Assembly (NCBI RefSeq): GCF_001039355.2
Contig: NW_019776066.1
Coordinates: 55,570 to 119,569, forward strand
Reading direction: 5' to 3'
From: Lingula anatina
Taxonomy: Eukaryota > Brachiopoda > Lingulata > Lingulida > Lingulidae
DNA: 64,000 bases
Under the pieces are notes generated by a model that made no database searches, was not told where the DNA came from, and saw only the letters and a program-made list of their open reading frames with translations. Of this stretch, positions 12,135 to 24,882 are shown piece by piece. The number at the start of each line of letters is the position of its first letter. Position 1 is the stretch's first letter. The position numbers and the translations under genes are program-made.

Positions 12135-14803
12135 AACAATGGAAATGAGCCATTTAAAAAAGCATCACCTTGCTCCAGCATCAAAAGCATAACAAAAGTG
12201 ACCTGTTTTTAGTGCTACTGGAAAACCTGAAGGTGATTTTGGGCCACAAATGTGGTGGTCGCCAATTTGCCATAGGTATGGTCTGGGAAGCCCAAGAAGC
12301 AAATTGACATTTTAACCAGACATATTTCATTAACATCAATACAGCCCAGCAGGTTGAAATTTACCTTGACTTGTCAAACAGATCAGCTGCTAATATATCT
12401 AATGCAAATTTTATTGCAAGTTGATTGTAAACATTCTTGCCCTATGGAGCAATTGTGGAAAACACTATTCATGTATTGGGCTCTTGAGGTGCGTTGAGTA
12501 AACATAACTTTTAATAGCTATAAGAATGAACCTCAAGGTGTAGAGAAAAAATATGTAATTGCCATTTTGTCTACCAGTATCTCTTATATACGTGCACTGT
12601 ATATTTATAGGATATTGAAGGTCTAGACATATTCATGGAAAATTCTACCGGTAAAGTTCACTGTTGTCCTGCAGCAATGTTTTCTTACATATTGTGTCCA
12701 TAGATATAAATCTCAGTCCATCTCAGTGACTGAACAATTACTAGGGGTACATTTCTCACCAGAGAACCCTACATGTAGTAGTCCCCATGGTATAGTATAG
12801 AACCAACATATTTACTGGTAGGCAGTTCTTACCTCCCCTTTAGATTGAACTCTGCTTTATAAGCCCTAAATAATATCATCTATTTGCATAAAACAGGAAA
12901 TTAAATATATATGACGCACATTGTAAGCTCTCTCCAGAATGATGGAAATCAGATCTCTTTTTTACTTGACATGATTACGTGAAAGTCTGAAGTCTAGGTC
13001 AGCTAAATGAGAGCTTATTGGTCAGCGTAACCTGCAGTAATATTAAGGTGTGGGCTTATATTTTTTACTGGGGATGAATTATTATGCAGTAAATTTGCCT
13101 TGTATGTGAAAATGAATATCGGATTTTGTTCGTCATTTTGTAGAATAAAATAGCATGATTAAGATAAGATTCCTAAATGACAGAATTTTTTCATTAAATG
13201 TGTTCACTAGTATGCGTGATATGTGGGAAAATAAATTTAATTGAATTCATTATATCTTGCAGGCTTTCTGGCCAAACAAGACTATATATATACAGTGGCA
13301 AGATTATTTGAACCTTCAAGTGTCTGTCGGTAAGTTAATGTTATACTGGCTTTACCTGTACTGTAGGACTTAACCTTGAGAAGCACAGGGAGCACAAGAA
13401 TCCTGCAACATCAACATACTTTTTGGTGTTCAGTGTATAATTTATGCAGTGAACTTTTTGACTGGTAAAAAATATAATTCTCCATTTATTCTTTAAAGCT
13501 TTGGTAACTGACTGGGCAAAATTAAATTTGCCCTTAATCTTTTAAGTTAAATGTCTGCTACAGTGAGCTAGAAATGAATGGAAATTTTAGGCTATGCTTT
13601 AAGCTGAGACTGCCGCACAGGTGTGCTGATTGTTGACAGGTACTTATATCTGGGGCACCCTGCTATTGTAACAGTTTGTAAGGTTAAGCCTTGGTTATAA
13701 TCAGGGGGTATTGAAGTATGAAGGACCATTACATAATGAAGTGTGCCGTATGCATACCTGTGTAGACTAAATATATACGTATACCTAACTGTTCATAGAC
13801 CTGGTCCTGTAAGGGATAATGTCAAAGAAAACGAGGTGATAACTTAATTTGCAAGACTAACTGACGGTAAAATTTTCGACACATTTTGCCAAAGGTTGGA
13901 ATAAGGAGTCACATAGCTTTGACAAATCAGTTGACACACAGAATGTAACCCTTGGGATTTGCCATAAGTTGAATTCCAAGAAAATTGTACAAATGGCTTC
14001 TGTTTTAAGGTTACCGTATTGTTTGGCACATCAGGTGACAATGGTGGTTACTAGTAGGGATTGGAAGTTACAGAGAAGGATATAGAGAGACAGTGNAAAA
14101 AAACGATCATTTCATCGTTGTTCATACCTTATTTATACTAAAGAGAGGCACAAGTGCTTTTACCTAAAACTTGCATATTATGACCAATCAGAGAAGATTA
14201 CGTCATCCTCTGCGGGTCAGTGAAAGAAGAAGCATGTTTTTGTCGGGTAATTCAAATATCTTAAGAAAAAAATGAGACACTTGGGAATCAATTATGACAT
14301 TTTCAACATGAGTCTGACCGTCAACAGTCAACGGACTGGTCAACTTCGCCGATCTTCAAAGCCAAAGGTGTGCGTATTCGTACGCGCTGGGGCTCCAGCC
14401 AATGCGTAAAAACAGCAAAACAACGCGTAATTACGCACTCTCATACGCTAACGAGTTTACTGGAGAGAGCATTAGGAGTTTACTGTCATATTTCCCATAA
14501 CTCCGGATAAAATATACCTGCCTTTAAGTTATTCAAGATTATGCAACTTTTTAATCATTCTGATGAAAAGTGATTGCAAGAGTTTTATATTATTTAAATA
14601 TATACTAATAGATATATTTTATTTATTTCTACAGGTTCAGCCAAGGTCATTTGTGACTCGTCAATACTGCTCTTAGTGGTGAACTGAAGAGGTTGACCCT
14701 CCCATACAGCAGGTACTGTTAAAAACTGGGAAGAATGAATCTCAAGGGTGATCTTGAGTAGTAGAGGTTTAACCATGGGGAAATACATATAGGGCAGAAG
14801 ATG

Positions 14804-14848
<45 letters not shown>

Positions 14849-15955
14849 TTTATGTTTTAATATGGATGTGGATTGTAAAATAGTTGTCATGGGTAAGGGT
14901 AGATAGAGAAATAAACCTTGCTCTATTATGTTCAACATATCAAGATTTCATTTTCATTGCAACATATTTAGTCTTTTGTTGAAAACGGGAGCAATCTTAA
15001 ATTTCATTAGTTTTTTCTCACATAAAATTTGAGACACATAACCAATTTTACTCTTGCTGTAACTCATGAAAGTGACACGTATGATGCCTGGTGACATTTC
15101 ATAGGCCAGATTTACAGAACAGACAAAAGTTGCCATTGATTTCACGCCTACGGATCTCTGACTCACGAATTGTTGAAGAGCTAATGTATTTGTCATTGAT
15201 TTTTTCCATCCATATTTTCACAGACATTGAGGATACAAAGTGTGCATTCTAGTGGGTGTATGTTGCTATAAGGGTGAGTCAGTTTTTATTTTAGGCTCAA
15301 ATATAGATAAGGATGCATTAGACGTCCCATAGACTTTATCGACTGAGACTGCAAGCTTTCAGGAAATACTTATTGTGGCATTATACTTTAATTAATTGCA
15401 ATCAACATAGCAATGTGCCTTTTCCCAATGCAGGGTAAGCTGTGAGGATTAGGTTTGACACTTTTCTTCCTGTAAACCTGTTGTTTTCATAGCTAAAATC
15501 ACATATCATGTGTTGTACGTGCCAGTTTTCAATACAGAAAGTGTCAGAGTTTATCTGTGGATGATTTCAACATAAACAATTGCAGCTGGATAGTTTTCTT
15601 GATAGAATTTGCTTTCTTCCTTTGATGCTATTGCTTATTATGTGGTAGCAACATGAGTTTTGATTTTGATTCATTTCAGGTACAAATAGTTCAGACGTGT
15701 CTGAAAAAATGTAAATAGATCTGCTAAGAAACCATTAAAATTGCCAAACAGACAAAACAAGGATTTCCATTTGTCAGAGGTGTGGACTTGCCCGACCATT
15801 AGGTGGAAAGGGGAAGTGGGGTAAAAAGACCATCCTTTTGGCCAGATAAGGTCTCCTCTGAACCAAAATTCTATCTACAAGGATCCATCAAGTTAGTAAA
15901 TCAACTCCCCTTTAGAATTACTGGCTGCAGGACTGCTTGTGTTATACAATAAAAT

Positions 15956-16447
15956 ATGCAAATAAGACTTATTCATTTCAGTCAATTCAGGCTCTCTTTT
16001 TTTAAGCCTATGCTAGAAAGATTTACTAAAGGGAGGTCAGTTGAGTATTTCAACTGTGGTCAGGTCAGCCGTGGCCTGCAGGTTAAATACCAAAGACCCA
16101 CTAGCCATTTCTCCTGTCGTTTTCTTTGCTACAGGGTGATTCAGGGTGATTGAAAATGGTACGGCAACTGATTAAGTGACCAATTACACTGTTTCCCTTC
16201 CATGCAAATAAGACTTATTCATTTCAGTCAATTCAGGCTCTCTTTTTTTAAGCCTATGCTAGAAAGATTTACTAAAGGGAGGTCAGTTGAGTATTTCAAC
16301 TGTGGTCAGGTCAGCCGTGGCCTGCAGGTTAAATACCAAAGACCCACTAGCCATTTCTCCTGTCGTTTTCTTTGCTACAGGGTGATTCAGGGTGATTGAA
16401 AATGGTACGGCAACTGATTAAGTGACCAATTACACTGTTTCCCTTCC
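15956..16447. repeat. 246-bp perfect tandem duplication
   Basis: The block 15956-16201 is repeated head-to-tail at 16202-16447 with no difference that I can find by eye. Each copy contains the same chance 65-codon ORF and a short internal direct repeat (CAGGGTGATT twice). It is non-coding so far as can be judged. It is either a very recent duplication or an assembly artefact. Confidence 0.85.
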
Positions 16448-16982
16448 TTCAAAACAGTATGTTACGCTGGATTGTTTGATATACGAGTTCATGTCAGAAA
16501 AATGTCAAGGAAATGAAATTACCATACATCACAATGTTTCCAAGGGGTTTTTAATTTGTTGCCATTTTGGATGATAACATCTATGAAGTAACTACGTGAG
16601 AAAGTGACGGTTGTTTTCATAAATGTGCATCAATAACCCCAAGAAGAAAACATCATCAGTTACTGTATCTCATCTCCTGTGAGTCAGAATTTTTTTTTTC
16701 AAGTTTCCTTTTGTGACAGATGGGGCACGTGGAGTATTGATTTCCTTATGTCTGGACAGGATGGCTGCCGCGGTGTTAGGTAATATGTTGAGACAGACGT
16801 AAATGCCAGGAGAAAGAGACGAAAAAAAAAGTTACCTTGACTCATGTTATCTTATGAAATTTTGATTAGTATCTTTTTGCTGGCATTTTTTAAAATGTAG
16901 AAAGTGAAAATCCTTGACAATGGTTGCCAATTTTTTATTGGTTACGTGGAAAATCCAATTTTCAGTGACTGTTAAAGAGTAA

Positions 16983-17185
16983 GAGGGCATTTCCAGAGAT
17001 TACTAGATCGACATAACTCCCTAGGGGTTCACACTAAATTGCAGTCAGCCGACCGGGCACGGAAGTTAATTACCCCCTTACAGCTTGTAGTAGGCGGGAC
17101 AGACATTTAAGCCAGATTATCTGACAGTAATCTAGTGAGACTCCCCACAGGGATAGATCGATCTAAAATCTATGGGAATGCGCCC
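16983..17185. mobile_element. PIF/Harbinger-like MITE family, copy 2
   Basis: It begins GAGGGCATTTCCAGAGATTA and ends AATCTATGGGAATGCGCCC, flanked by TAA on each side. The core is shared with copies 1 and 3. At 203 bp it is about 12 bp shorter than the other two, mainly from a deletion in the doubled TAGATCGA segment at the left end. Confidence 0.82.
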
Positions 17186-20100
17186 TAATGTTACAAGTTT
17201 CAAGATGACAGTAATTTAGATTATATCTGGCTAATGGAAAATTAAGATAAATGATGCCGCATTGACTTCTTCTTGCCAGTGGAATAACATATTTCATGTT
17301 GGCTGAGAAAAATGATATGTATTTGTTTGTAATTTTTCTTTTGGACAACAGTCCACATGGGCTGTTCTTGAATTCTATCAGTACAAGAGATATATGTTGT
17401 CATATCATTACCTGCTTTTCTGTATTCTCCAGGAGGAGGTGTGTTAAGTGGAATTAGTACACAGTATCTAGTATGATAGAGTTGTTGATAATGCACCCTC
17501 AATGTTGGGTGTGAACTCACCCCTAGACAGCATGTCTGGACAAAGTATCTGTGAGTTAAGTCATTTGAAACTTGGAGTGATTTTACAAGATCACCTGCAG
17601 CTAAGTAAGACATTTTCAAGGTTCGCCTAACTCCACTTCACCAAGGATGCTTCTTTCAGGTACTTAAGTCAGATCGATGAGATAGTTTCTGAAACAAGAT
17701 AGGGCATAAATTGTTTTTATTTTTTCCAAGAGGCAGAAGAAAGGCAGGGGGGAAATATCAAAAAGACAAGGGATGTTGAATTGGAAAATATATTAGACAT
17801 AATGATTCCAACTATGTGCACTGGGATTTTCAGTTGGGACTGTAACAGAATGCATTTTATATGAATTTCCAGAACATGCAATTTGAAAAGAGACCTGCAT
17901 CATCTCCTTGACAGTGCAAAATGTCAGAGAGAAAATGCTGTATTGTTTAGTTACTGTGCCATGGTAACGGGGATGTCTATCATGTTTAGAGCAAATGATT
18001 TGACTAATTTCACCAGGATTTTCACTAATAACTATGTCATTATCACTTACAACTTTGTCATTATGTTATTATCAAGAATAAGTTTCCTCAGAAAAGTATC
18101 CATCCAGAGCTGAACTGATTAAGCTTTTTCGTCTGATAAAAACAAGATATCTAAGATGCAAACATCCCAGACAAAAATGATATGGAAAAAAATAACTTGG
18201 CAACTGGTTCACTTTCAATGGCCACATGAGTCTGTCTGCAAATTATTGATCATTAAAAGATGTGATTATATTTTTCCTTCTCTACATTGATCATTCTGTC
18301 AAGATTTTCGCAGGTCAATATATTATACCCAATATTATGATGATGATTAATGACAAATAAGAAGTCACATATCTTGTACTTTATCAGAATGGTTTTTGAC
18401 TTTCTGAGTAGACCATTTCAAGACACTCGGTATGCTTTATGGCAAGAGTCAGTAAATTCCCAATTCTTTCCAGAACCATTCTTTGTGTGTGTGGCTGTAC
18501 TGGTACCTGCTATTTCTGTGTCTTTATATATACTTGTAGCATTCTTTACATCAATGAATTGAAGGGATTGCCATTGCCTTGCAGGAAAATGCTTATGGAC
18601 CCAGAGGGTTCTTATGTAATTGAGAAATGTCATGTTATTTGGCCATCATTAAAATTGTGCATGTTTTGATGTTAATAATAGATGTTCTCGGGAGATGTGG
18701 TGGCACTGGAGTGCATTGGAACATCGGTACAAAACCTTGCTTGGTACAAAAATCTAAAGACTTACGTATCTTGGCAGATGTATACCAGCTTATAGGCTTG
18801 CACTATTAAACATTTGTGGACATTTTTTTTTCTATTGACATATTTGCCTAGTTAAAAGAGATGCCTACAGAAGGTGATTAAGGTTTTCCAGAATATCATC
18901 AGTTTGCAGGAATGAGTTTTGGCTAAACCAGACCTACTAGTTGTTATTTGGGTGAGATTGTGCCTTTTCATTGTGAACAAAAATGTTTGTGTGGCATTAG
19001 CTTTTTAAAGTTTTTTTTTTACAAATTACTCTTTTTTAAAGTTAATTACTGTAAGTTAAAGTAAAATAAATTCTTTGTTTTAGCCTACACTTATGATTAG
19101 CTATTTTTTAAAACTCTGAAGAAAGGCTCCTGGTATGTACACCCAAGCTTCAGTCCAGATAGCTGAGTAGACAGGAAGATAACATGAATACTGCCTAGAT
19201 CTGTTCTGTTACAGAGTATTCACATGGCACAACGTGCATGCTGCATTTACTTTGCTTCTTCATTATAGGTTGGCAAAGTTTATGATGAAAAAACAGAGAC
19301 AAAGCAGAAAAAATAATTGTATGATTGTTGATTTAATATATATAGATCAATTGTGTTTACAGCAATACATTTTGACACAATGCTGTTTTGGGGATTCTAC
19401 ATAATAGATAACTACCTGGTTTTGACATATTCCAATTCAAATTGGTAGTAGCATGAAAAATCATCTGAAAAATTTAGACTCTAACCCAACTGCAAATCAT
19501 ATATCAAGGTAACTGTTACTTCAATTCAGAGAATTTTTTTAATCAGCAGTTTCATTGACAAGTGATTTATGACACTGCCTGCATGGAAATTGCAAAATTA
19601 GGGCAGTCGCAGTTACATTATGCTCACAGAAACGTAGGTTCCCTGGCAATTTGTCAGGGATTTTTCTGGATACATTTTCACAGCGCTGGATAAAATTCAA
19701 AGCATTAGATAAGGTTTTGACAATAAATCATTTTAAAATTTGTATATAAACTTAAAGTACTAGTATTTTTTCCAAGCAGAAATGTAGAAGTATTCCCTAT
19801 GTAGGTCTGCAGTGAGTTCCTTGCTCATTAACTGACCGATAACTCTCGTGTGCACGCACCAGGACATGGCATGTGGGCTTGATATTGCCAGAACTTAAGT
19901 AAAAATAAGTAGAAAATCATGCATGTGGCGTTTTCTCTCCGAGACTTAATCCGTTATGCATGCTATTCAGCCATACCACAGAGAAGCAACCAGACAGATA
20001 AAAATCAATACTTGTATTGATTCGTTCTACTGTTCCCACACATTGTTGGATTAAAGAACATTTTCTTTAGGGCCCCAGACAGGTATATTTGTGTTTTTAA

Positions 20101-20715
20101 TCAGACTTGCACATGTTAAGAGTATTACTACATGTATACTTATGATGGTGATAAAAACTAGCTGTACAGATTACGTAAGATGTGCTACTAATGTATGGGT
20201 TAACATGAAGTGGTTTTTGGTATGCTTGTTCAGGGCCCAGACTGAACAGAGAGATTGTCTGTGATGGTACTGATAACCAAGTCCTGTTTTATTTGGGTGC
20301 TAAACAGCTTTGGGATATTATAGGGTATTGAAATTGGTGATTTTGAAAAATTGTGACAGCCTCTCCAAGAGCTTTTTTGCCATTACCCATATCCTTGCAT
20401 CTTCAGTGATATGATGTTGATGACGTAATGCTATGGCAGAAAAAACATATTCTTGGAACTAGCTCATGGGATTTCCATAATTTTCTCTTTTTTCTAGATC
20501 TTCAAATTTCTTTTACAAATAGCCTTTAGTAGAAGCTTTGTGTCAAAGGATTTGAACTAATTTTCCATTTGCTGTCTCATATCCCACAAATTGCTTTGTA
20601 AACCACCACTTTGATGTTGAATATCCACATGTGTGGCCAAGATGAACAAGGAGACGGACCTGGATGTGGATGATTGTGATAAAAAAGTGCGTTAGTTGAG
20701 CAGATAGAAGGTTTT

Positions 20716-20822
20716 CTGAGTTTTTTTTAATTTACTAGGGTCACTCACTCTAGCTCAACTATCTAAGATCTAAGATAGCTGAGCTAGGGTGATTGACCTA
20801 AGAAAAATTCCAAAAACTGAGA
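20716..20822. repeat. Fold-back sequence with arms of about 50 bp
   Basis: The central arms are TAGCTCAACTATCT and AGATAGCTGAGCTA (one mismatch) around an 8-bp loop. Outward they continue through AGGGTCACTCACTC versus GGGTGATTGACCT and on to CTGAGTTTTTT versus CCAAAAACTGAG. The transcript of either strand would form a long imperfect hairpin. A MITE remnant is likely and a small-RNA precursor is possible. Confidence 0.6.
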
Positions 20823-22141
20823 AAAGTTTGTGTAGTACTGTTGATATAATTCTGAATAGAAAATATTTCAAATTCAATAAAAGGTTTATAATTATGAAAT
20901 TCGCCTTATTCTGAGCTGATGTGAAAGTGAATCTTTAAAGTCACTAAAAGTCACAAAATATTTATGGACAGGTAAACATATTATTGACTATGTGTGAATC
21001 CTATTGATCATTGCCTTATAAATATGACCTCTCCTGAGAAGGTTTTATTGGAATTTATTCAAAATTAATTTAGATTTATTAATGATACACAAGAGATATT
21101 ATTTGAAATCATTGTTTTTATTATTATTGAGAATGAGCCCCAACAGAGAAAAGTAACTTTTGCTTATTCATGAAAGTAAGCAGATAACATTGAGATGATA
21201 GCAAAAGAGAGAGAAAGAGAGGGGGGGTAGGGGGTAGCGTTGAAACAAGAACAAGAACGCAAGTCGAACTTGTCAGTGTACTACACGATACCTGGTAGTA
21301 ACACAATATTTTTGTCAGGTAACGGTAATGTGAATATTGCATAACACGCCCCGGGTGAATTGCGAGTATCAGACAGTTCTGTGGAATTAATAACATTCTT
21401 ATTGATTTTTCTACCAGAGGGAGTTGCGAGAGATCACTTATGGACTACAAATGAAGCATGAAGCACGCCATTTTGCATGCTTCTCAACTTCATTGTCTGG
21501 TATGTGGGTAGTCGGGAATTGATAATCAAATTAAGTCAGGGGCTGTTTCATTGTTTATTAGGGTGCTTTTTAAAAAATAAGTATAACAATTGTGAGAGAA
21601 CAGTTTCATTAGCTCTGTATGTATCAATTTAAATTATTGTTTTTCTTTTTATCAAGAGCTTAAAAAATATGTGGGTATTACCTCCAATTTTTCTGTGACT
21701 GTCAGTCACCATCATCAGGGAGTAAATGACTAGGGTCAATGATCTAGGTCAATTACCCCCAATAATTGTGTCTGATATATTTTGTCAAAAGTACAGCTAA
21801 TATGAAGGTAATAATATTGAACATTTTCTGCATCCAGATTGATTTTATATCAATACAATTATGCATGCGGGAGTTGGTTTGACCTTACTAGGCAATCTAT
21901 GAAATTGTATCCTTAAAGTTCCTGTTTGTGTGTGTTTTAAATTTGTTTATAATTCATGTCCTCAAAATTACAGTGCACATATAGTTTCTCCAAGATATTT
22001 TTGTCTGTGAGTTAGGGGTTGTCTGAACTATTCTTCACATATATAAATATGTATGTATCATTGCACAAAGGCTTTTGACATTTCTATCTGTCTGTATGAA
22101 GGCAAAATTGTATTCATTTTTGGTGACCTAAGGCGTAATTA

Positions 22142-22198
22142 CTGGCAGCGTGAGCCAGTTACTATAAGTTACTATAAGTAACTGGTTTGTGCTGCCCT
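22142..22198. repeat. Short hairpin: GGCAGC...CCAGTTAC / GTAACTGG...GCTGCC
   Basis: Two nested inverted words surround an internal direct repeat TTACTATAAG. A poly-G tract follows at about 22199-22208. No function assigned. Confidence 0.5.
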
Positions 22199-24805
22199 GG
22201 GGGGGGGGCAAGAAGGGCTCAGTGGAGCTCCAGTATATATGTATCTGACCTAAAAATTAGAATTCGATCCAGTGGCAGCCCATAATGGAACATGAAGAAA
22301 GCGAACAATATGAAAAACAAAGCAATTGCAGGATTGATTTTCCATTGATTAGGAATTCCTTTTTGTAGCCTGCAGACATAATTGGACTTTCGATGAACAG
22401 CAGAAGGGTTTAAGTCTTCTAGGAGTGATGTATTCCAAATCTCTCAAGAGATAAGTTGGAGAAATAGAAGTCTTGGATAAAAGGGATAGATAAAAGTATT
22501 GGATAAAAACGAAAGATTGAAGTCTTGGATAAAAAGGAAGTCTTGTTGTTTACCTCAACATATTTCAGAAAATAATCAGAGTTGCTCCCTTTTAATCAAT
22601 GACATATTTTTATGAAAAGTGCTTCATTTGAATTTTGGCATTATTATTATTATTATTATTATTTTGTAATATTGCTTTTACTGACCTCATGATCAGAGAC
22701 AGAAAGATTCAGTCATATCAGGTTGTCAAGCTTTCCCAGAAACGCTGTAAAAAAGTGTGGTTTTAGTCATTTATTTGTTAGCAGGCTTTCTTCCAAGTCT
22801 TGGTAAATCCCTTGAAGGGATTAAAGAAAGATGACATATCAGCTGAAATCATGCCTTAAGTAACATTATCATAACTTATGTGCCTTCACTATGCCGCCAT
22901 CGATTCTGTCTTGCAGATCAATACTCCTGTCCTCCTTGATAATATATTGGCTCAATACAGAGTAAGAAAGGAGAGAGAGGAAAACAAGGGACTGTGGACA
23001 AAGCTGGTGGCCATTTTATTATAAAAGACACTCTCGTTTTTTCTCTGGAACTCAGTATTAGTTACTAGCTGTGATATCTGTGATATTAAACCAAATGTTA
23101 AAGCTTTGTATATATGACTGTTGAATACATTGATTATGCACTGGAAGCAGACATGGGAGTTAGAGGGCTAGCAATACTGAAAGGTGAGGTTTTATTCAGT
23201 GAATATAGTGAGATATCTGAAACATTTTATATTAAGAAAGTGGATAACAAGTAGAGGTTTGCTTTCATTCTGACAAGCAGATATTTGTTGTAGCCAAATA
23301 GCCAAAAAATGAGGCAAAAATGAAAAAAATTTGGAACAGACAGTGATAGATATTTTTATTTATTTATTTATTTATTTTTTTTTCAATTTTAAATTTTTGA
23401 ATTGTTTTGATTTGATATTTTTAGCATTTTGGGAAAATTGGAACTATGCCACCAAAAGTCTAGTATGGAAGTGTGCATGATGTACTAGTACATATGATAG
23501 CATGCTGGTAGTGAATTAAGTCACATTTTATACAGCTGATAGCTTGTTTGCCGTTTGGTATCTACATCATCAAGCCAGAGTTGAAAATCTGTTCAATAAT
23601 TGTTGACTTAGTTGGCTTTTCATTGTCTTTTATTTGGTGATGATTTTTTCTAAAAAGACTAAATGTCTGTGTCCCATACCTGATCCATGACCAGTGCCTG
23701 CGCCATCCCCTCCCCGAAACACCCCCCTCAACCCCCCCCCCCTCAATCCCACCCTGCCCCATGCAATGAAAGATATCCCAACGTCCAGTACTCACTTAAT
23801 GTCAAGCATGCGATCAAGACCCTTTGATGAAGGGCCAAATTGTTGTGCCTTAGAAGAAAAAAAAAATAAATAAATGAATACTCTCTTTAGAAACTTTTTT
23901 CTTTGTTGTCATTTGTCAAATATGGTTCATAATAACTGTGACATTAATGCCTTATGTTCCATTCCAGGTCTATCAGAGGAGCTCTGAATTGAAGAGACAC
24001 ACACAGCCAGAGGTGCCCAGGCAAAGGTAGAGCTGCCATACCTGACATTCCACTTCCTCTACTCTATACTGTATACTAGATACCAGAGGAACTCTCCAGT
24101 TGGGCTGCAAAAATATAGACCCACTGACATTGGACAGGTAAGTAGGATTTGACTGTTCACTGTCACCTGTAACAGTGAGGTCTATTAATGTGCAAAAATT
24201 ACATGATTTTATAATCATGAAAAGTGTTTTTCTGCATAGCATTTGTGGAACTCTTACTGCATAGAATAGAACTGTAGAGAAGCCTGTTTTTAATTTTGTT
24301 GCTACTACTCAAGAATGTTTTAATTTTAAGAAATTTGTATGAAGTAAAAAATACAGTTTCTGTAAAACTCACAATTTTCTCATGTTTAAAAGAGTAATTG
24401 CCATACTAGTAAAGATTTTTTTCTGGTTGCCTGCCATTCATATTAGCATTGTTTCTTCTGATGGTAGTTTATCTGTGTAATTTATTGATGCTGAAGTTTA
24501 AACTTTTAACTTTCCACACAAAATTGAAGCCTTGAATTTACCTTCACTTCACCATGACCTGTGATAAAAAATATATAGTCAGATTTTCTCCATTTAATAC
24601 AAATATCTTTTATAGCTGGATTTGTAGATGTGACATGGAAGTGCATTTTTATGCTTATAAACATACTTCTTTATTTCAGAAAACTACTCAGGGTGGTTGT
24701 TATGAGGCCCTGAAAAGACTGGGAACAGATTTTTCACAGAAATAATAATTATCCTTAAGAGCAAAGCAGATTACAGTGAGAAAGCCGTTGTCACTTCATT
24801 TGCAG

Positions 24806-24882
24806 AGAAGCCGGATTCAAAATGGCGGACACTGCAGTAGATGATGCACCAGCAGAAGCAGTTCAGCAGAATAATCTTCAAG
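24806..24882 (+). CDS. MAP/tau-family gene, first coding exon (ATG at 24822)
   Basis: A strong acceptor (TTCATTTGCAG) precedes 16 bp of 5' UTR and the start codon in AAAATGGCG. The exon encodes 20 residues plus one base, beginning [16 protein letters not shown], and ends at a GTATTG donor in phase 1. The next exon resumes in the matching phase. The acceptor implies at least one upstream non-coding exon, which I cannot place with confidence. A weak candidate starts at about 23969 after ATTCCAG. The acidic, Ala/Pro-rich start is typical of MAP2/tau projection N-termini. Confidence 0.85.

Larger units (their letters stand above)
5331..23960. other. Long non-coding stretch between ATIC and the MAP gene
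   Basis: I find no ORF with recognisable protein similarity in this stretch. It contains poly-C tracts near 5887 and 6302, (CT)n at about 7047-7065, poly-G at 9259-9275, (TG)n at 14815-14840, (TTA)n at about 22640-22664 and several inverted-repeat elements listed separately. Vertebrate MAP2, MAP4 and tau genes have 5' non-coding exons far upstream, so part of this may be the promoter and first introns of the MAP gene. That is inference. Confidence 0.5.

Noticed and set aside
14594-14938. 114-codon minus-strand ORF with a His-Thr run
   Set aside because: The His-Thr stretch is the translation of a (TG)n microsatellite. Nothing else supports a gene.
15956-16399. Two identical 65-codon ORFs as a duplicated gene
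   Set aside because: They are identical only because the DNA is tandemly duplicated. The protein has no family features and no splice or promoter context.
20641-20690. Short ATG reading MNKETDLDVDDCDKK before a GTGCGT donor, as an alternative MAP first exon
   Set aside because: It ends in phase 0, while the next MAP exon needs phase 1, so it cannot join in frame.
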